Of a DNA stretch of 64,000 nt, positions 20,457 to 28,880 are shown one piece after another. Position numbers and translations under genes: made by a program. Below the pieces are notes generated by a model. The model saw nothing but the letters and a program-made list of their open reading frames with translations, searched no databases and was not told where the DNA came from. Source of the stretch: Pseudomonas putida (GTDB lineage: Bacteria > Pseudomonadota > Gammaproteobacteria > Pseudomonadales > Pseudomonadaceae); assembly GCF_026625125.1 (NCBI RefSeq), contig NZ_CP113097.1:992001-1056000 (forward strand), written 5' to 3'. Each line of letters starts with the position of its first letter. The stretch's first letter is position 1.

Positions 20457-20461
20457 ATGCA

Positions 20462-22363
20462 ATGAGTCACCAATCCGATCTGATCAGCGAGGACATCCTC
20501 GCCTACCTGGCTCAGCACGAGCGTAAAGAACTGCTGCGTTTCCTCACCTGCGGCAACGTGGATGACGGCAAGAGCACCCTGATCGGGCGCCTGCTGCACG
20601 ATTCGAAGATGATCTACGAGGACCACCTCGAGGCCATCACCCGTGATTCGAAGAAAGTCGGCACCACCGGCGAAGAAGTCGACCTGGCGCTGCTGGTCGA
20701 CGGCCTGCAGGCCGAGCGCGAGCAGGGCATCACCATCGATGTCGCCTACCGCTACTTCTCTACCGCCAAGCGCAAGTTCATCATCGCCGACACCCCGGGC
20801 CACGAGCAGTACACCCGCAACATGGCCACCGGCGCGTCCACTTGCGACCTGGCGATCATCCTGGTCGATGCCCGCTACGGTGTGCAGACCCAGACCCGCC
20901 GCCACAGCTACATCGCCTCGTTGCTGGGCATCAAGCACATCGTGGTCGCGGTCAACAAGATGGACCTCAAAGGCTTCGATGAAGGCGTGTTCGAGTCGAT
21001 CAAGGCCGACTACCTGAAGTTCGCCGACGCCATCAACCTGAAGCCAAGCAGCCTGCACTTCGTGCCGATGTCGGCGCTCAAGGGCGACAACGTGGTCAAC
21101 CACAGCGAGCAATCGCCGTGGTACGCCGGCCCGACGTTGATGGAAATCCTTGAAACCGTCGAGGTTTCGGCCGACCGCAACTTCACCGACCTGCGTTTCC
21201 CGGTGCAGTACGTCAACCGTCCGAACCTGAACTTCCGCGGCTTCGCCGGCACCATCGCCAGCGGCGTGGTGCACAAGGGTGATGAAGTGGTCGTGCTGCC
21301 GTCGGGCAAGAGCAGCCGGGTCAAGTCCATTGTTACCTACGAAGGTGAGCTGGAAAACGCCGGCCCAGGCCAGGCCGTGACCCTGACCATGGAAGACGAG
21401 ATCGACATCTCCCGTGGCGACCTGCTGGTGCACGCCGATAACGTGCCGCCAGTGACCGACCAGTTCGACGCCATGCTGGTGTGGATGGCCGAGGAGCCGA
21501 TGCTCCCGGGCAAGAAGTACGACATCAAGCGCGCCACCAGCTACGTGCCGGGCTCGATTGCCAGCATTACCCACAAGGTCGATGTGAACACCCTGGAACA
21601 GGGTGCTGCCAGCGCGCTGCAGCTGAACGAGATCGGCCGCGTCAAGGTTGCCCTGGACACCTCGATCGCCCTGGACGGTTACGACAGCAACCGCACCACC
21701 GGTGCGTTCATCGTCATCGACCGCCTGACCAACGGCACCGTCGGCGCCGGCATGATCATCGCTCCGCCAGTCCTGCCGCACGGTGGCACCGGCCAGCATG
21801 GCAAGCAGGCTCACGTAGCCACCGAAGAGCGCGCGCTGCGCTTCGGCCAGCAACCGGCCACCGTGCTGTTCAGCGGCCTGTCCGGCGCTGGCAAGAGCAC
21901 CCTGGCCTACGCCGTGGAGCGCAAGCTGTTCGACATGGGCCGTGCAGTGTACGTGCTCGATGGCCAGAACCTGCGCCACGACCTGAACAAAGGCCTGCCA
22001 CAAGACCGCGCTGGCCGCACCGAGAACTGGCGCCGCGCCGCCCATGTGGCGCGCCAGTTCAACGAAGCTGGCCTGTTGACCCTGGCTGCCTTCGTCGCCC
22101 CGGATGCCGAAGGCCGCGAGCAGGCCAAGGCGCTGATCGGCAAGGACCGCCTGGTGACTGTTTACGTTCAGGCCTCGCCGCTGGCGTGCCGCGAGCGTGA
22201 CCCTCAGGGCCTGTACGCTGCCGGTGGCGACAACATCCCGGGTGAAAGCTTCCCGTTCGATGTGCCGCTGGATGCAGACCTGGTGATCGATACCCAGAAC
22301 ACCAGTGTTGAAGAAGGCGTGAAGCAGGTGCTGGATGTGCTGCGCCAGCGTGGCGCTATCTAA
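20462..22363 (+). CDS. cysNC: Bifunctional sulfate adenylyltransferase subunit 1 / APS kinase CysNC
   Basis: The 633-residue fusion joins the CysN GTPase (residues 1 to about 440; [38 protein letters not shown]) to APS kinase CysC (from about 465; P-loop [10 protein letters not shown], then [14 protein letters not shown]). With CysD it makes APS and then PAPS for assimilation. The ATG at 20462 gives [16 protein letters not shown]; an upstream in-frame ATG at 20432 lies inside the repeat and is not used by homology. No ribosome site as strong as GGAG is seen (GGAGCTTGAATGCA, GGAG at spacing 10), probably altered by the inserted repeat. Confidence 0.95.
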   Translation: MSHQSDLISEDILAYLAQHERKELLRFLTCGNVDDGKSTLIGRLLHDSKMIYEDHLEAITRDSKKVGTTGEEVDLALLVDGLQAEREQGITIDVAYRYFSTAKRKFIIADTPGHEQYTRNMATGASTCDLAIILVDARYGVQTQTRRHSYIASLLGIKHIVVAVNKMDLKGFDEGVFESIKADYLKFADAINLKPSSLHFVPMSALKGDNVVNHSEQSPWYAGPTLMEILETVEVSADRNFTDLRFPVQYVNRPNLNFRGFAGTIASGVVHKGDEVVVLPSGKSSRVKSIVTYEGELENAGPGQAVTLTMEDEIDISRGDLLVHADNVPPVTDQFDAMLVWMAEEPMLPGKKYDIKRATSYVPGSIASITHKVDVNTLEQGAASALQLNEIGRVKVALDTSIALDGYDSNRTTGAFIVIDRLTNGTVGAGMIIAPPVLPHGGTGQHGKQAHVATEERALRFGQQPATVLFSGLSGAGKSTLAYAVERKLFDMGRAVYVLDGQNLRHDLNKGLPQDRAGRTENWRRAAHVARQFNEAGLLTLAAFVAPDAEGREQAKALIGKDRLVTVYVQASPLACRERDPQGLYAAGGDNIPGESFPFDVPLDADLVIDTQNTSVEEGVKQVLDVLRQRGAI

Positions 22364-22379
22364 GCATTGCTGCTTGTGA

Positions 22380-22405
22380 AAAACCCCGCTTCGGCGGGGT
22401 TTTTT
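22380..22405 (+). terminator. Rho-independent terminator of cysNC
   Basis: CCCCGC-TTCG-GCGGGG followed by six T, flanked by A on the left. The group II intron is inserted three bases behind its T run. Confidence 0.94.
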
Positions 22406-22408
22406 GTT

Positions 22409-24327
22409 GTGCGCCAGGCATGGCGCGTTGCGCGTCAGCGCAACCCGCTTGGCTGTGGTGGCCGAGTGGGTGACTTGGAGGTGAAAGTCCTCTACACACC
22501 CGGCAAGGGGAAGTGTTAGCCAGAGGCAAGGGTGTCGCAGGCGACTGCGAATCTGAAGGAAGCCCGAGGCAAAATGCTGGCCTGACGAACAGGAAGCGGA
22601 TTAGGCGGCGCAGCGGGGTAAGAAGGCAACAATCTTCAAAGCCCAATACTTGCACGGAACGCTGTGACGTAAATCCGACAGGCATAAGCAGGAAGGTCGC
22701 GCGAATTACCCTGGGAGATCTGCACGCTTGCCTTTGTGCTACCGAGCGTCGTAAGGCGACGGGATGAGCATGCAGAAGTCAGCCGAAGCCGTAGTAAGTG
22801 GCGGTTAACCGCGCCACCAAGGGCCGAACAGGTTATGCCGCCAGTAGGCGTCACTGTCTCGTTGGTAGCCGTAATGCAGAAATTTCCCACAGCGGAAACT
22901 GTCATCCCGAGTCCCGGCCAGAAGCTGAGGATGATGCATGACAGTGCAAAGGTATCGACGGCGTCAGTAACGTGGACGAACGCGGAGCCGGACACGCTGA
23001 TGGAGCGGGTGCTTGCACCGGCCAACCTCAGACGTGCGTATCAACGCGTGGTCAGCAACAAGGGAGCGCCGGGTGCCGATGGCATGACGGTCGCTGACTT
23101 GGCGGGCTACATGAAACAGTATTGGCCAACCCTCAAGGCCAGGCTACTGGCCGGTGAATACCATCCACAAGCAGTGCGAGCGGTTGAAATTCCCAAGCCG
23201 CAGGGCGGCACACGGCAACTGGGAATCCCCAGCGTCGTGGACCGCTTGATCCAGCAAGCCTTGCAGCAACAGCTCACGCTCATCTTCGACCCACTGTTCT
23301 CGGACTACAGTTATGGCTTCCGTCCGGGCAGAAGCACACATCAAGCTGTCGAGATGGCCCGTGCCCATGTGGCATCGGGGCATCGGTGGTGCGTGGAAAT
23401 CGATCTGGAAAAGTTCTTCGATCGAGTCAACCACGACATCCTCATGGCCTGTATCGAGTGCCGGGTCAAAGATAAGTGCGTACTTAGGCTTATCCGTCGC
23501 TACCTTGAAGCGGGAGTCATGTCAGGCGGTGTCGTTAGCCCACGGCAGGAAGGGACGCCGCAAGGCGGCCCGCTCTCGCCGCTGCTGTCGAATATCCTGC
23601 TCGATGAATTTGACCGCGAACTGGAGCGGCGGGGCCATCGCTTCGTGCGCTATGCCGATGACGCGAACATTTATGTGCGCAGTCCTCGGGCTGGCGAGCG
23701 AGTACTGGTCAGTGTCGAGCGCTTCCTGAACCAACGTTTGAAACTGACGGTGAATCAGAAGAAGAGTCGAGTCGCGAGAGCCTGGAAGTGTGACTACTTG
23801 GGCTATGGGATGAGCTGGCATCAGCAGCCAAGGCTGCGGGTGGCAACGATGAGCCTGGGTCGCCTGCGCGACCGGCTCGCAGAGTTGCTACGCGGTGCAC
23901 GGGGTCGCAAGATGGCAAATACCATCGAGCGGATAAACCCTGTATTACGAGGCTGGGCGGGTTACTTCAAGCTCAGCCAGAGCAAACGGCCACTTGAGGA
24001 ACTGGATGGCTGGGTCAGGCACAAACTCCGCTGTGCCATCTGGCGCCAATGGAAGCAGCCCTCTACGAGGGCGCGCAACCTGATGCGTCTGGGCTTAAGC
24101 GAAGAGCGTGCCTGTAAATCGGCCTATAACGGCCGAGGCCCGTGGTGGAACTCGGGGGCGCCACATATGAATCAGGCGCTGCCGAAGAAACTATGGGATC
24201 GACTCGGACTGGTCTCGATACTGGATACGATCAACCGGCTTAGCCGCATAGCCTGAACCGCCGTGTACGGAACCGTACGCACGGTGGTGTGAGAGGACGG
24301 CGGGTGTGAACCCGCCTCCTACTCGAT
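22409..24327 (+). mobile_element. Group II intron
   Basis: The 5' end matches the consensus GTGYG as GTGCGCC (22409), immediately after a terminator hairpin. The 3' domain at about 24255-24300 contains CCGTGTACGG-AACC-GTACGCACGG, a domain V-like stem with its GTGTGAGAGG flank, and a domain VI-like stem GGCGGGTG...CCCGCC; the element ends about CTACTCGAT (24327). It is about 1.9 kb and encodes a reverse transcriptase-maturase in its open loop. Insertion behind an intrinsic terminator is the classic site choice of group IIC introns, though I assign the class only by site. End points are estimated to within a few bases. Confidence 0.85.
22874..24256 (+). CDS. ltrA: Group II intron reverse transcriptase/maturase
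   Basis: The 460-residue RT has PGADGMTV (RT-0/1), PKPQGGTRQLGIPSVVDRLI (RT-2), YGFRPGRSTHQAV with WCVEIDLEKFFDRVNHD (RT-3), EGTPQGGPLSPLLSNI (RT-4), the catalytic FVRYADDANIYV (YADD, RT-5) and a maturase X region ending INPVLRGWAGYFKLSQS. No C-terminal HNH endonuclease is present. Starts at 22835, 22874 and 22931 are possible; 22931 has GAGG close upstream. No internal stop or frameshift is seen, so the intron may still be mobile. It is specific to splicing and retrohoming of its own intron. Confidence 0.88.
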   Translation: MQKFPTAETVIPSPGQKLRMMHDSAKVSTASVTWTNAEPDTLMERVLAPANLRRAYQRVVSNKGAPGADGMTVADLAGYMKQYWPTLKARLLAGEYHPQAVRAVEIPKPQGGTRQLGIPSVVDRLIQQALQQQLTLIFDPLFSDYSYGFRPGRSTHQAVEMARAHVASGHRWCVEIDLEKFFDRVNHDILMACIECRVKDKCVLRLIRRYLEAGVMSGGVVSPRQEGTPQGGPLSPLLSNILLDEFDRELERRGHRFVRYADDANIYVRSPRAGERVLVSVERFLNQRLKLTVNQKKSRVARAWKCDYLGYGMSWHQQPRLRVATMSLGRLRDRLAELLRGARGRKMANTIERINPVLRGWAGYFKLSQSKRPLEELDGWVRHKLRCAIWRQWKQPSTRARNLMRLGLSEERACKSAYNGRGPWWNSGAPHMNQALPKKLWDRLGLVSILDTINRLSRIA

Positions 24328-24642
24328 TGTGGGGAGGAAATATGCATTTGGGCTGCCAGGTGCTTGCCTTGGCTTTTCCAGCGCTCTTGAGATCGAGCGC
24401 CGCCCGCGCGGCGCTCGATTTGCGCGCCACCTCAGCGCGTAAGTCATGCACCTTGATGGACGAACGTATTTACAAATGGATGCATTGAGAAATTGACTGA
24501 CGCAACTGGACGGCCATAGCCTCAGGTAGTACGGAAGCGTATCGACAGCCGTTGTCAGTTGTTGGATGTTCAAGCAGCCTGCGAGTTTTTGGGCATTACA
24601 GAACAAACATTGAGCCAGTAGGCACCGCTCCCCAATGACTAC
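24328..24642. other. Gene-poor junction with a hairpin and a helix-turn-helix-like remnant
   Basis: The stretch between the intron and the bacteriocin locus carries a perfect 12-base inverted repeat, ATCGAGCGCCGC / GCGGCGCTCGAT (24392-24419), possibly a terminator. From 24520 to 24621 the plus strand reads KRIDSRCQ, then LLDVQAACEFLGITEQTL, then a stop, in one frame that is closed by TAG at 24517 and has no start codon. It resembles the DNA-binding helix of an excisionase or small regulator and may be a gene remnant. No complete gene is seen. Confidence 0.4.
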
Positions 24643-24825
24643 CTAGCCCTTCTTGCCCTCGACTGACTTGAAATGCTGGCCATAATCATTTTGCCGTTCG
24701 CACCCTTGTTTATAAGGATCCATGTCGCAGGCAAATTTCAGGTCCTGCTGATTGGGCAACAGAAAGAAATCTCCATTGGTGCAACCCGAGAGAAGCAGCA
24801 TCAGCATCCATACCGACTTTTTCAT
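24643..24825 (-). CDS. Small lipoprotein coupled to a bacteriocin immunity gene
   Basis: The 60-residue product has a lipoprotein signal (MKKSVWMLMLLLSGC, lipobox LLSGC) and a mature part of 46 residues with two further cysteines (CDMDPYKQGC). Its ATG overlaps the stop of the upstream immunity gene by four bases, so both are made from one message. Colicin operons often end in a small lysis lipoprotein that releases the toxin; this gene has the place and the type, but not the known lysis-peptide sequence. An unrelated lipoprotein is an alternative. Confidence 0.6.
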   Translation of the reverse strand: MKKSVWMLMLLLSGCTNGDFFLLPNQQDLKFACDMDPYKQGCERQNDYGQHFKSVEGKKG

Positions 24826-25088
24826 TGCATATCCTTGAACAGGGCAAATCCCTTCGATTTTCTCCAGGCAATGATACGTGCGATCACACCCATGGCGCAG
24901 CCCTCGAGTTCGTTTGCCGGGTAATAGAGCAGATCCGAGCCGCTCGGGTGCTCGGTCATGTCGATAAAGTGTTCAAGCAATCGGTCCTGCCAGGCCGAGG
25001 TGCCAGAGGCCTGGAGCAGTTCCTCGATCACCGCCTTGAACTCGGCGCAGGTGTAATCGGCAAGGCTGTGCTTTTGACTGATCACCAC
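24822..25088 (-). CDS. Colicin E/pyocin S-type immunity protein, second copy
   Basis: The 88-residue acidic protein of the Im7/Im9 family shows HSLADYTCAEFKAVIEELL (helix I), ...EHFIDMTEHPSGSDLLYYP (helices II-III with the toxin-contacting DLLYYP), then IIAWRKSKGFALFKD. Immunity proteins bind tightly to the DNase domain of the matching bacteriocin. Its ATG overlaps the end of a degenerate nuclease tail. It differs clearly from the first immunity copy at 25561-25824, so it may protect against another toxin or be an orphan left after loss of its own nuclease. Confidence 0.86.
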   Translation of the reverse strand: MVISQKHSLADYTCAEFKAVIEELLQASGTSAWQDRLLEHFIDMTEHPSGSDLLYYPANELEGCAMGVIARIIAWRKSKGFALFKDMQ

Positions 25089-25438
25089 TGCACCTCCGAC
25101 GATAGCGCGTATTGCAGGACGCTCATGATTCGCAGGTTTTCAGCGTCGTACATTGCACCGCCCAAGGTGGGTGGGTCGAGGTGGCAGAGCTGATAGTTGC
25201 GCACGGCTTTGGCGGTTTCGCCGAACGGGGCGCGGGGTGGCCAGCCTTGTTTGATGCGGTTGAGTTGCGAGGTGACGAATTGATGAGAGTAGACCGGGTC
25301 CTCGGCGACGGCCATCCAGAAGGACTCGGAAAATTCGTCGAAGTTGGCGAAGCTTTGTTCTGCCAGCTTCTGTGCGATCTACTCTGGAAGGTGCATAGCC
25401 ATGAAAGCGTTTCTCTCTTGAAGTGATGCATGGATCAT
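25082..25438 (-). pseudogene. Degenerate DNase C-terminal tail of an S-type bacteriocin
   Basis: In the reading frame ending at 25082, the residues IAQKLAEQSFANFDEF, then SESFWMAVAEDPVYSHQF, run parallel to the nuclease end of the intact bacteriocin (IADQLRGIEFPSYDAF, REKLWKIVANDPELSKQF). The end, LGGAMYDAENLRIMS, parallels EGGAVYDIDNLRVVT. A TAG (25379-25381) interrupts the frame just after MHLPE. The metal-binding His pair (HH) is replaced by CH (LCHL), and the final HHRIH is absent. So it has no full nuclease activity, and the frame from 25438 is broken. It keeps the close link to an immunity gene. Confidence 0.7.
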
Positions 25439-25535
25439 GACTGTGTTTGTTTGGGTTGGAAATGTTCACCGTACTGCACTGAGTGTGAGGATTTTTCTAA
25501 AGGTTTGTAGGAAAATTCTTGCTCTAATTAGGGTG

Positions 25536-25551
25536 CCCCGCCGAAGCGGGG
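25536..25551 (-). terminator. Hairpin after the first immunity gene
   Basis: CCCCGC-CGAA-GCGGGG lies 10 bases beyond the immunity stop; on the minus strand it is followed by ACCCTAATTA, without a good T run. It probably separates the intact bacteriocin-immunity unit from the degenerate second unit. Confidence 0.6.
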
Positions 25552-25560
25552 GTATATGGT

Positions 25561-25824
25561 TTAGTTATCCTTGAATCCGGGCTTTCCGTTAGCTGCACGC
25601 CAAGTTTTGATAATGTTCAGGACCGCTTCAGGCTCACCTTGCTCATCATTCTCGGGCCAGTAAATCAGGTCGGTTCCGCTAGGATGCTCGGTTATTGCAG
25701 AAAAGTGCTCCAGCAAAGGATCTAATACGTCATCCGGCTCCTCGGTATTGGCCCGGTATATTTCCTTTAGGAATTCAATGAATTCCAGCTCTGTATAGTC
25801 GTGGTAGTTGGTCTTAAGGCTCAT
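25561..25824 (-). CDS. Colicin E/pyocin S-type immunity protein (cognate)
   Basis: The 87-residue product is close to the Im9 pattern: YHDYTELEFIEFLKEIY, LLEHFSAITEHPSGTDLIYW with PEND, and IIKTWRAANGKPGFKDN. Its ATG overlaps the stop of the bacteriocin gene by four bases, the usual layout for toxin and immunity. It should bind the HNH domain of the 779-residue bacteriocin and block it in the producing cell until export or uptake. Confidence 0.92.
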   Translation of the reverse strand: MSLKTNYHDYTELEFIEFLKEIYRANTEEPDDVLDPLLEHFSAITEHPSGTDLIYWPENDEQGEPEAVLNIIKTWRAANGKPGFKDN

Positions 25825-28160
25825 GGTTTGTCTCCATAATGAATCCTATGATGAGCTGCTGGTGTCACAACCCTTAAGTTGTCAATGTCGTAGACCGCAC
25901 CCCCTTCGCTGATGGGTACTACATGGTGTAGTTCAAAACTCTTCTTTTTCCCGTAAGCATCAGAGTAACGTGACCTAGGTGCGTTCCCTCTTTCCCGCAT
26001 GCGGCTAAGGTTCTGTTTGGAAAATTGCTTTGAAAGCTCGGGATCATTTGCAACGATTTTCCAGAGTTTTTCTCGAAAAGCATCGTAGCTCGGAAATTCA
26101 ATACCTCTAAGCTGATCGGCAATATGTGCCGGTATCGGCGCGCCTCCTTCACGGGCGGCCTCACCAAGCCAGATCCCTGTTACTTGTGCACCGACGCCTG
26201 TGACGGTACCTGGCTCATACCTTGGACTCTTGAAAACCACCAGAATAGGCGGCAATCCCGAGTCGATCGGGAAGGTGATGATCAGCCGTTCCTGATCGAG
26301 CAGATCCAGTGCCGGATAACCTTCCGTTTCATTACTTACAGGATTCAGGCTACTGCCAGTGTAAACAATCGTGCCCGGTGGAGCGGGTGGCAGGCTGGTG
26401 GAGCTACCTTCACCACCTCCGGGCGGGCTGGCGGGGGTCCAGGTCAGGATGCGCTGCGGGTTTTCAAGTACAAGGCTGTAAACCTGCCGTTCTGTATCAA
26501 ACGTGGCCGCTCTTACGGCCACTGCTTTCCCACCGGGCACCACGTATAGGCCGATGTCATTCCCTTCTTCACTGCCAGCCAGTAAGTAAGGAACGTCTAC
26601 GCTGGCTGACGAAAGTGCAAGGGCTGCCAGGTCAGGCCCGCCCGGCGGAGAAAGGCTGGAAAGAGGAGTGCTGATCAGGTAGCGCCTTTCAGCGTTACCG
26701 AGCGTCGAAGGCCATGCTGCCGAAAGAATGGCTAAAGCCAAGGTGGCCGAAGGGGCAGCCAATCGACTTACTGCAGCGACGATCGTAGCGCGAAGGGCAA
26801 CTGACGCGACCTCGACAGCGAAGCTCGCTGCCCCAATCGGAATGACGGTAGTCGCAGATGCAACAGAATGGGTGTCGTTGATATAGCTGATGCTTCTGCG
26901 TGCTACTTCCTGCCTGTGGCGTTCAGCCTCGGCAGCCAGTCGCTTCGCCTCGGCCGCTTGTCGTGCAGCTTCCTCTGCCGCCAGGCGTTCAGCTTCCGCC
27001 TTCTGACGTTCCACCTCTAGCTGACTGGCATGCTGGGCGCGTAATTGTTCAACTTCATTGGCGCGACGAACCAGATTCTGCGTACTGCTGGAGTACGCGC
27101 CGAGAAACCTGATCGACTCGCTCAGTGCCAGGGCTTGGTGATACTCCTTCCAGCGTGGACCGGCTCGTCTTAAACGTTGTTCGTCGACAAGATGCAAAAG
27201 TGCTTCAAGCTGAGGCTTTGACAGGGGGCCGTTGATCTGCGGGTTTTTTTGTTTAAATGTCGGGATCTGAGATTGCTTGGCTTGCACCATGCGTGTGGCG
27301 GTTGCCAAATAAGCATTGAGTGTTTGGGCTAGCGTCCATGAGCTGTCGATAGTGGTCTGCTGGCTCAATTCATGCTGCAGAACATTGGGTAAGCAATTGA
27401 AGTAAATCTGCCGTTCGGCAATGATTTGCGTTGTTCTACGCTCGGCAGCCTTGATGAGGTCAACCGGAGGGTGGCTCAGTTCCGCTCCATCCACTTGCGC
27501 TGCCACGGCACTGAGGTCGTCAGCCAACGCTTGGTGCTTGTGGGCTTCGATGTGTAATTTATAGGCACCCTCCCAGGATCGCTGTAATCGCGAAGAAAAC
27601 GCCCTTGCGAACGCTTCATCCCTTTCAGTGAATACTCCAGGCTCCAGCAGCCTGCTCATCATCGAGTCGGCGCGCTTATAAAACGCTAGGGCGCCGTAAT
27701 ATGCGTTGGCATTTGGCACAATTTGCAGGTAGCCATCGCGGATTTGAGTGATGCGCGAGGTTAAAATTTTCTGTTGTGCTATCGCTTGGGAAAGTGGGTC
27801 AGGGGAGTTGGAAGCTTCAGTTGAAATTTGGAGCTTTAAGGCTCCCACTGTTTCTGGAAGTTTACTTAATTGCGGGGCATATTGCTCTTCGTAGTCTTTT
27901 TCAATAATTTGATATTCTTCGCTTAAGACCCTGCGCGCGGATATGATCCTTGAAATGTCTGACCGACTGGGGCTGGTTCCTCTTGGGGTTCCTTGGTTGA
28001 GCCCCCAGCCGCCGTAGCCTGGTCCCCCGCCGCCGGACAAAGGAGGGAGCGGTGCTCGGTCTGGGGCCTCCTCGTTCATCCAGAGCCCCTCATTCAGATT
28101 CAGCGCATTGCGGGAATCACGGAAGGGTTCACCAAATTTGATAGTGTCATCTTGAGCCAT
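25821..28160 (-). CDS. S-type pyocin / colicin-like DNase bacteriocin
   Basis: The 779-residue protein has a Gly-rich N-terminus (SGGGGPGYGG, about 40-50), a helical receptor-binding part, a long charged coiled coil (about 365-422, AEAERLAAEEAARQAAEAKR), the pyocin S/cloacin translocation domain (about 480-650) and a C-terminal HNH nuclease domain. The metal site reads ELHHVVPISEGG, then YDIDNLRVVT, then HHRIH, the colicin E9 pattern. AGGAGG precedes the ATG at 28160 by 8 bases; I drop the longer frame to 28190. The nuclease kills related cells. No PrtN P-box or good LexA site was found upstream. Confidence 0.92.
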   Translation of the reverse strand: MAQDDTIKFGEPFRDSRNALNLNEGLWMNEEAPDRAPLPPLSGGGGPGYGGWGLNQGTPRGTSPSRSDISRIISARRVLSEEYQIIEKDYEEQYAPQLSKLPETVGALKLQISTEASNSPDPLSQAIAQQKILTSRITQIRDGYLQIVPNANAYYGALAFYKRADSMMSRLLEPGVFTERDEAFARAFSSRLQRSWEGAYKLHIEAHKHQALADDLSAVAAQVDGAELSHPPVDLIKAAERRTTQIIAERQIYFNCLPNVLQHELSQQTTIDSSWTLAQTLNAYLATATRMVQAKQSQIPTFKQKNPQINGPLSKPQLEALLHLVDEQRLRRAGPRWKEYHQALALSESIRFLGAYSSSTQNLVRRANEVEQLRAQHASQLEVERQKAEAERLAAEEAARQAAEAKRLAAEAERHRQEVARRSISYINDTHSVASATTVIPIGAASFAVEVASVALRATIVAAVSRLAAPSATLALAILSAAWPSTLGNAERRYLISTPLSSLSPPGGPDLAALALSSASVDVPYLLAGSEEGNDIGLYVVPGGKAVAVRAATFDTERQVYSLVLENPQRILTWTPASPPGGGEGSSTSLPPAPPGTIVYTGSSLNPVSNETEGYPALDLLDQERLIITFPIDSGLPPILVVFKSPRYEPGTVTGVGAQVTGIWLGEAAREGGAPIPAHIADQLRGIEFPSYDAFREKLWKIVANDPELSKQFSKQNLSRMRERGNAPRSRYSDAYGKKKSFELHHVVPISEGGAVYDIDNLRVVTPAAHHRIHYGDKP

Positions 28161-28273
28161 GTAGTCATCCTCCTGATCGCTACATGGCAAGCGTGCTACG
28201 GCTGGTTTTTCGTGTATGTCAGGCGCGGCTTGTCAATCGGTAGGAGACTTCCCACCGACTTGAAAGATCTGAT

Positions 28274-28753
28274 TCAAATGTGTACTTCAGATACAGGAAT
28301 TACCCGTTTTTCCTTAACGGCCTTGTAGGAAAAGCTCGAATAGATCTCTTTCACCCCCGGCAACCGCTGCAGCACTTCCCGGGTAAATTCCCCAAACGAT
28401 TCCAGGTCCCGCGCCAGTATCTCCAGCAGAAAGTCATACCGCCCAGAGATGTTGTGGCAAGCCACAATCTCGGGAATCTCCATCAGCCTTTGCTCGAACG
28501 CCAGAGCCATCTCCTTGGTATGCGAATCCATCATGATGCTGACAAACGCCGTCACCCCAAACCCCAGCGACTTGGGCGACAAGATGGCCTGGTAACCGGT
28601 GATATAACCGTTGTCTTCCAGCAACTTGACCCGTCGCCAGCAAGGCGAGGTCGTCAGCGCGACCTGGTCGGCGAGTTCGGAGATGGTAAGGCGGGCATTG
28701 TCCTGCAAGGCCGCGAGCAGAGCGCGGTCGGTACGGTCGAGGCTTGAAGGCAT
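28274..28753 (-). CDS. mdeR: Lrp/AsnC family regulator MdeR
   Basis: The 159-residue regulator has an N-terminal helix-turn-helix (LDRTDRALLAALQDNARLTI, then SELADQVALTTSPCWRRVKL) and a C-terminal RAM domain. It is divergent from the methionine gamma-lyase gene with a 127-base spacing; in P. putida an Lrp-type protein MdeR in this position activates mdeA, which I use for the name. It presumably binds the intergenic region and responds to methionine or another amino acid. The bacteriocin gene follows in the same direction with a gap of 113 bases. Confidence 0.86.
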   Translation of the reverse strand: MPSSLDRTDRALLAALQDNARLTISELADQVALTTSPCWRRVKLLEDNGYITGYQAILSPKSLGFGVTAFVSIMMDSHTKEMALAFEQRLMEIPEIVACHNISGRYDFLLEILARDLESFGEFTREVLQRLPGVKEIYSSFSYKAVKEKRVIPVSEVHI

Positions 28754-28880
28754 GATTTGCCCTCCTGGTGTTGTATTTGTTGTTTTCTTTCCAAAACAGG
28801 CGCGAATGTGTGGGCAATTTTGGAAAATTTCAGGCAGCTCGGTGGCATAAGCTTATAACAAACCACCAGAGGCTGTTGCC

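Noticed and set aside
20405-22045. Long open frame of 546 codons on the minus strand, opposite cysNC
   Set aside because: Mirror frame of a GC-rich gene; cysNC has full domain evidence, and the antisense frame has His/Gln/Ala-rich sequence typical of such shadows.
19961-24327. Diversity-generating retroelement made of the Avd-like gene and the group II RT
   Set aside because: The RT is clearly a group II maturase; no template/variable repeat pair or target gene is visible, so the link is not supported.
28161-28273. PrtN P-box for pyocin control
   Set aside because: No repeated ATTG-N-GT pattern could be read on the coding strand.
28270-28290. LexA-like site CTGTATCTGAAGTACA before the bacteriocin
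   Set aside because: The second half-site does not match ACAG; it lies inside the end of mdeR.
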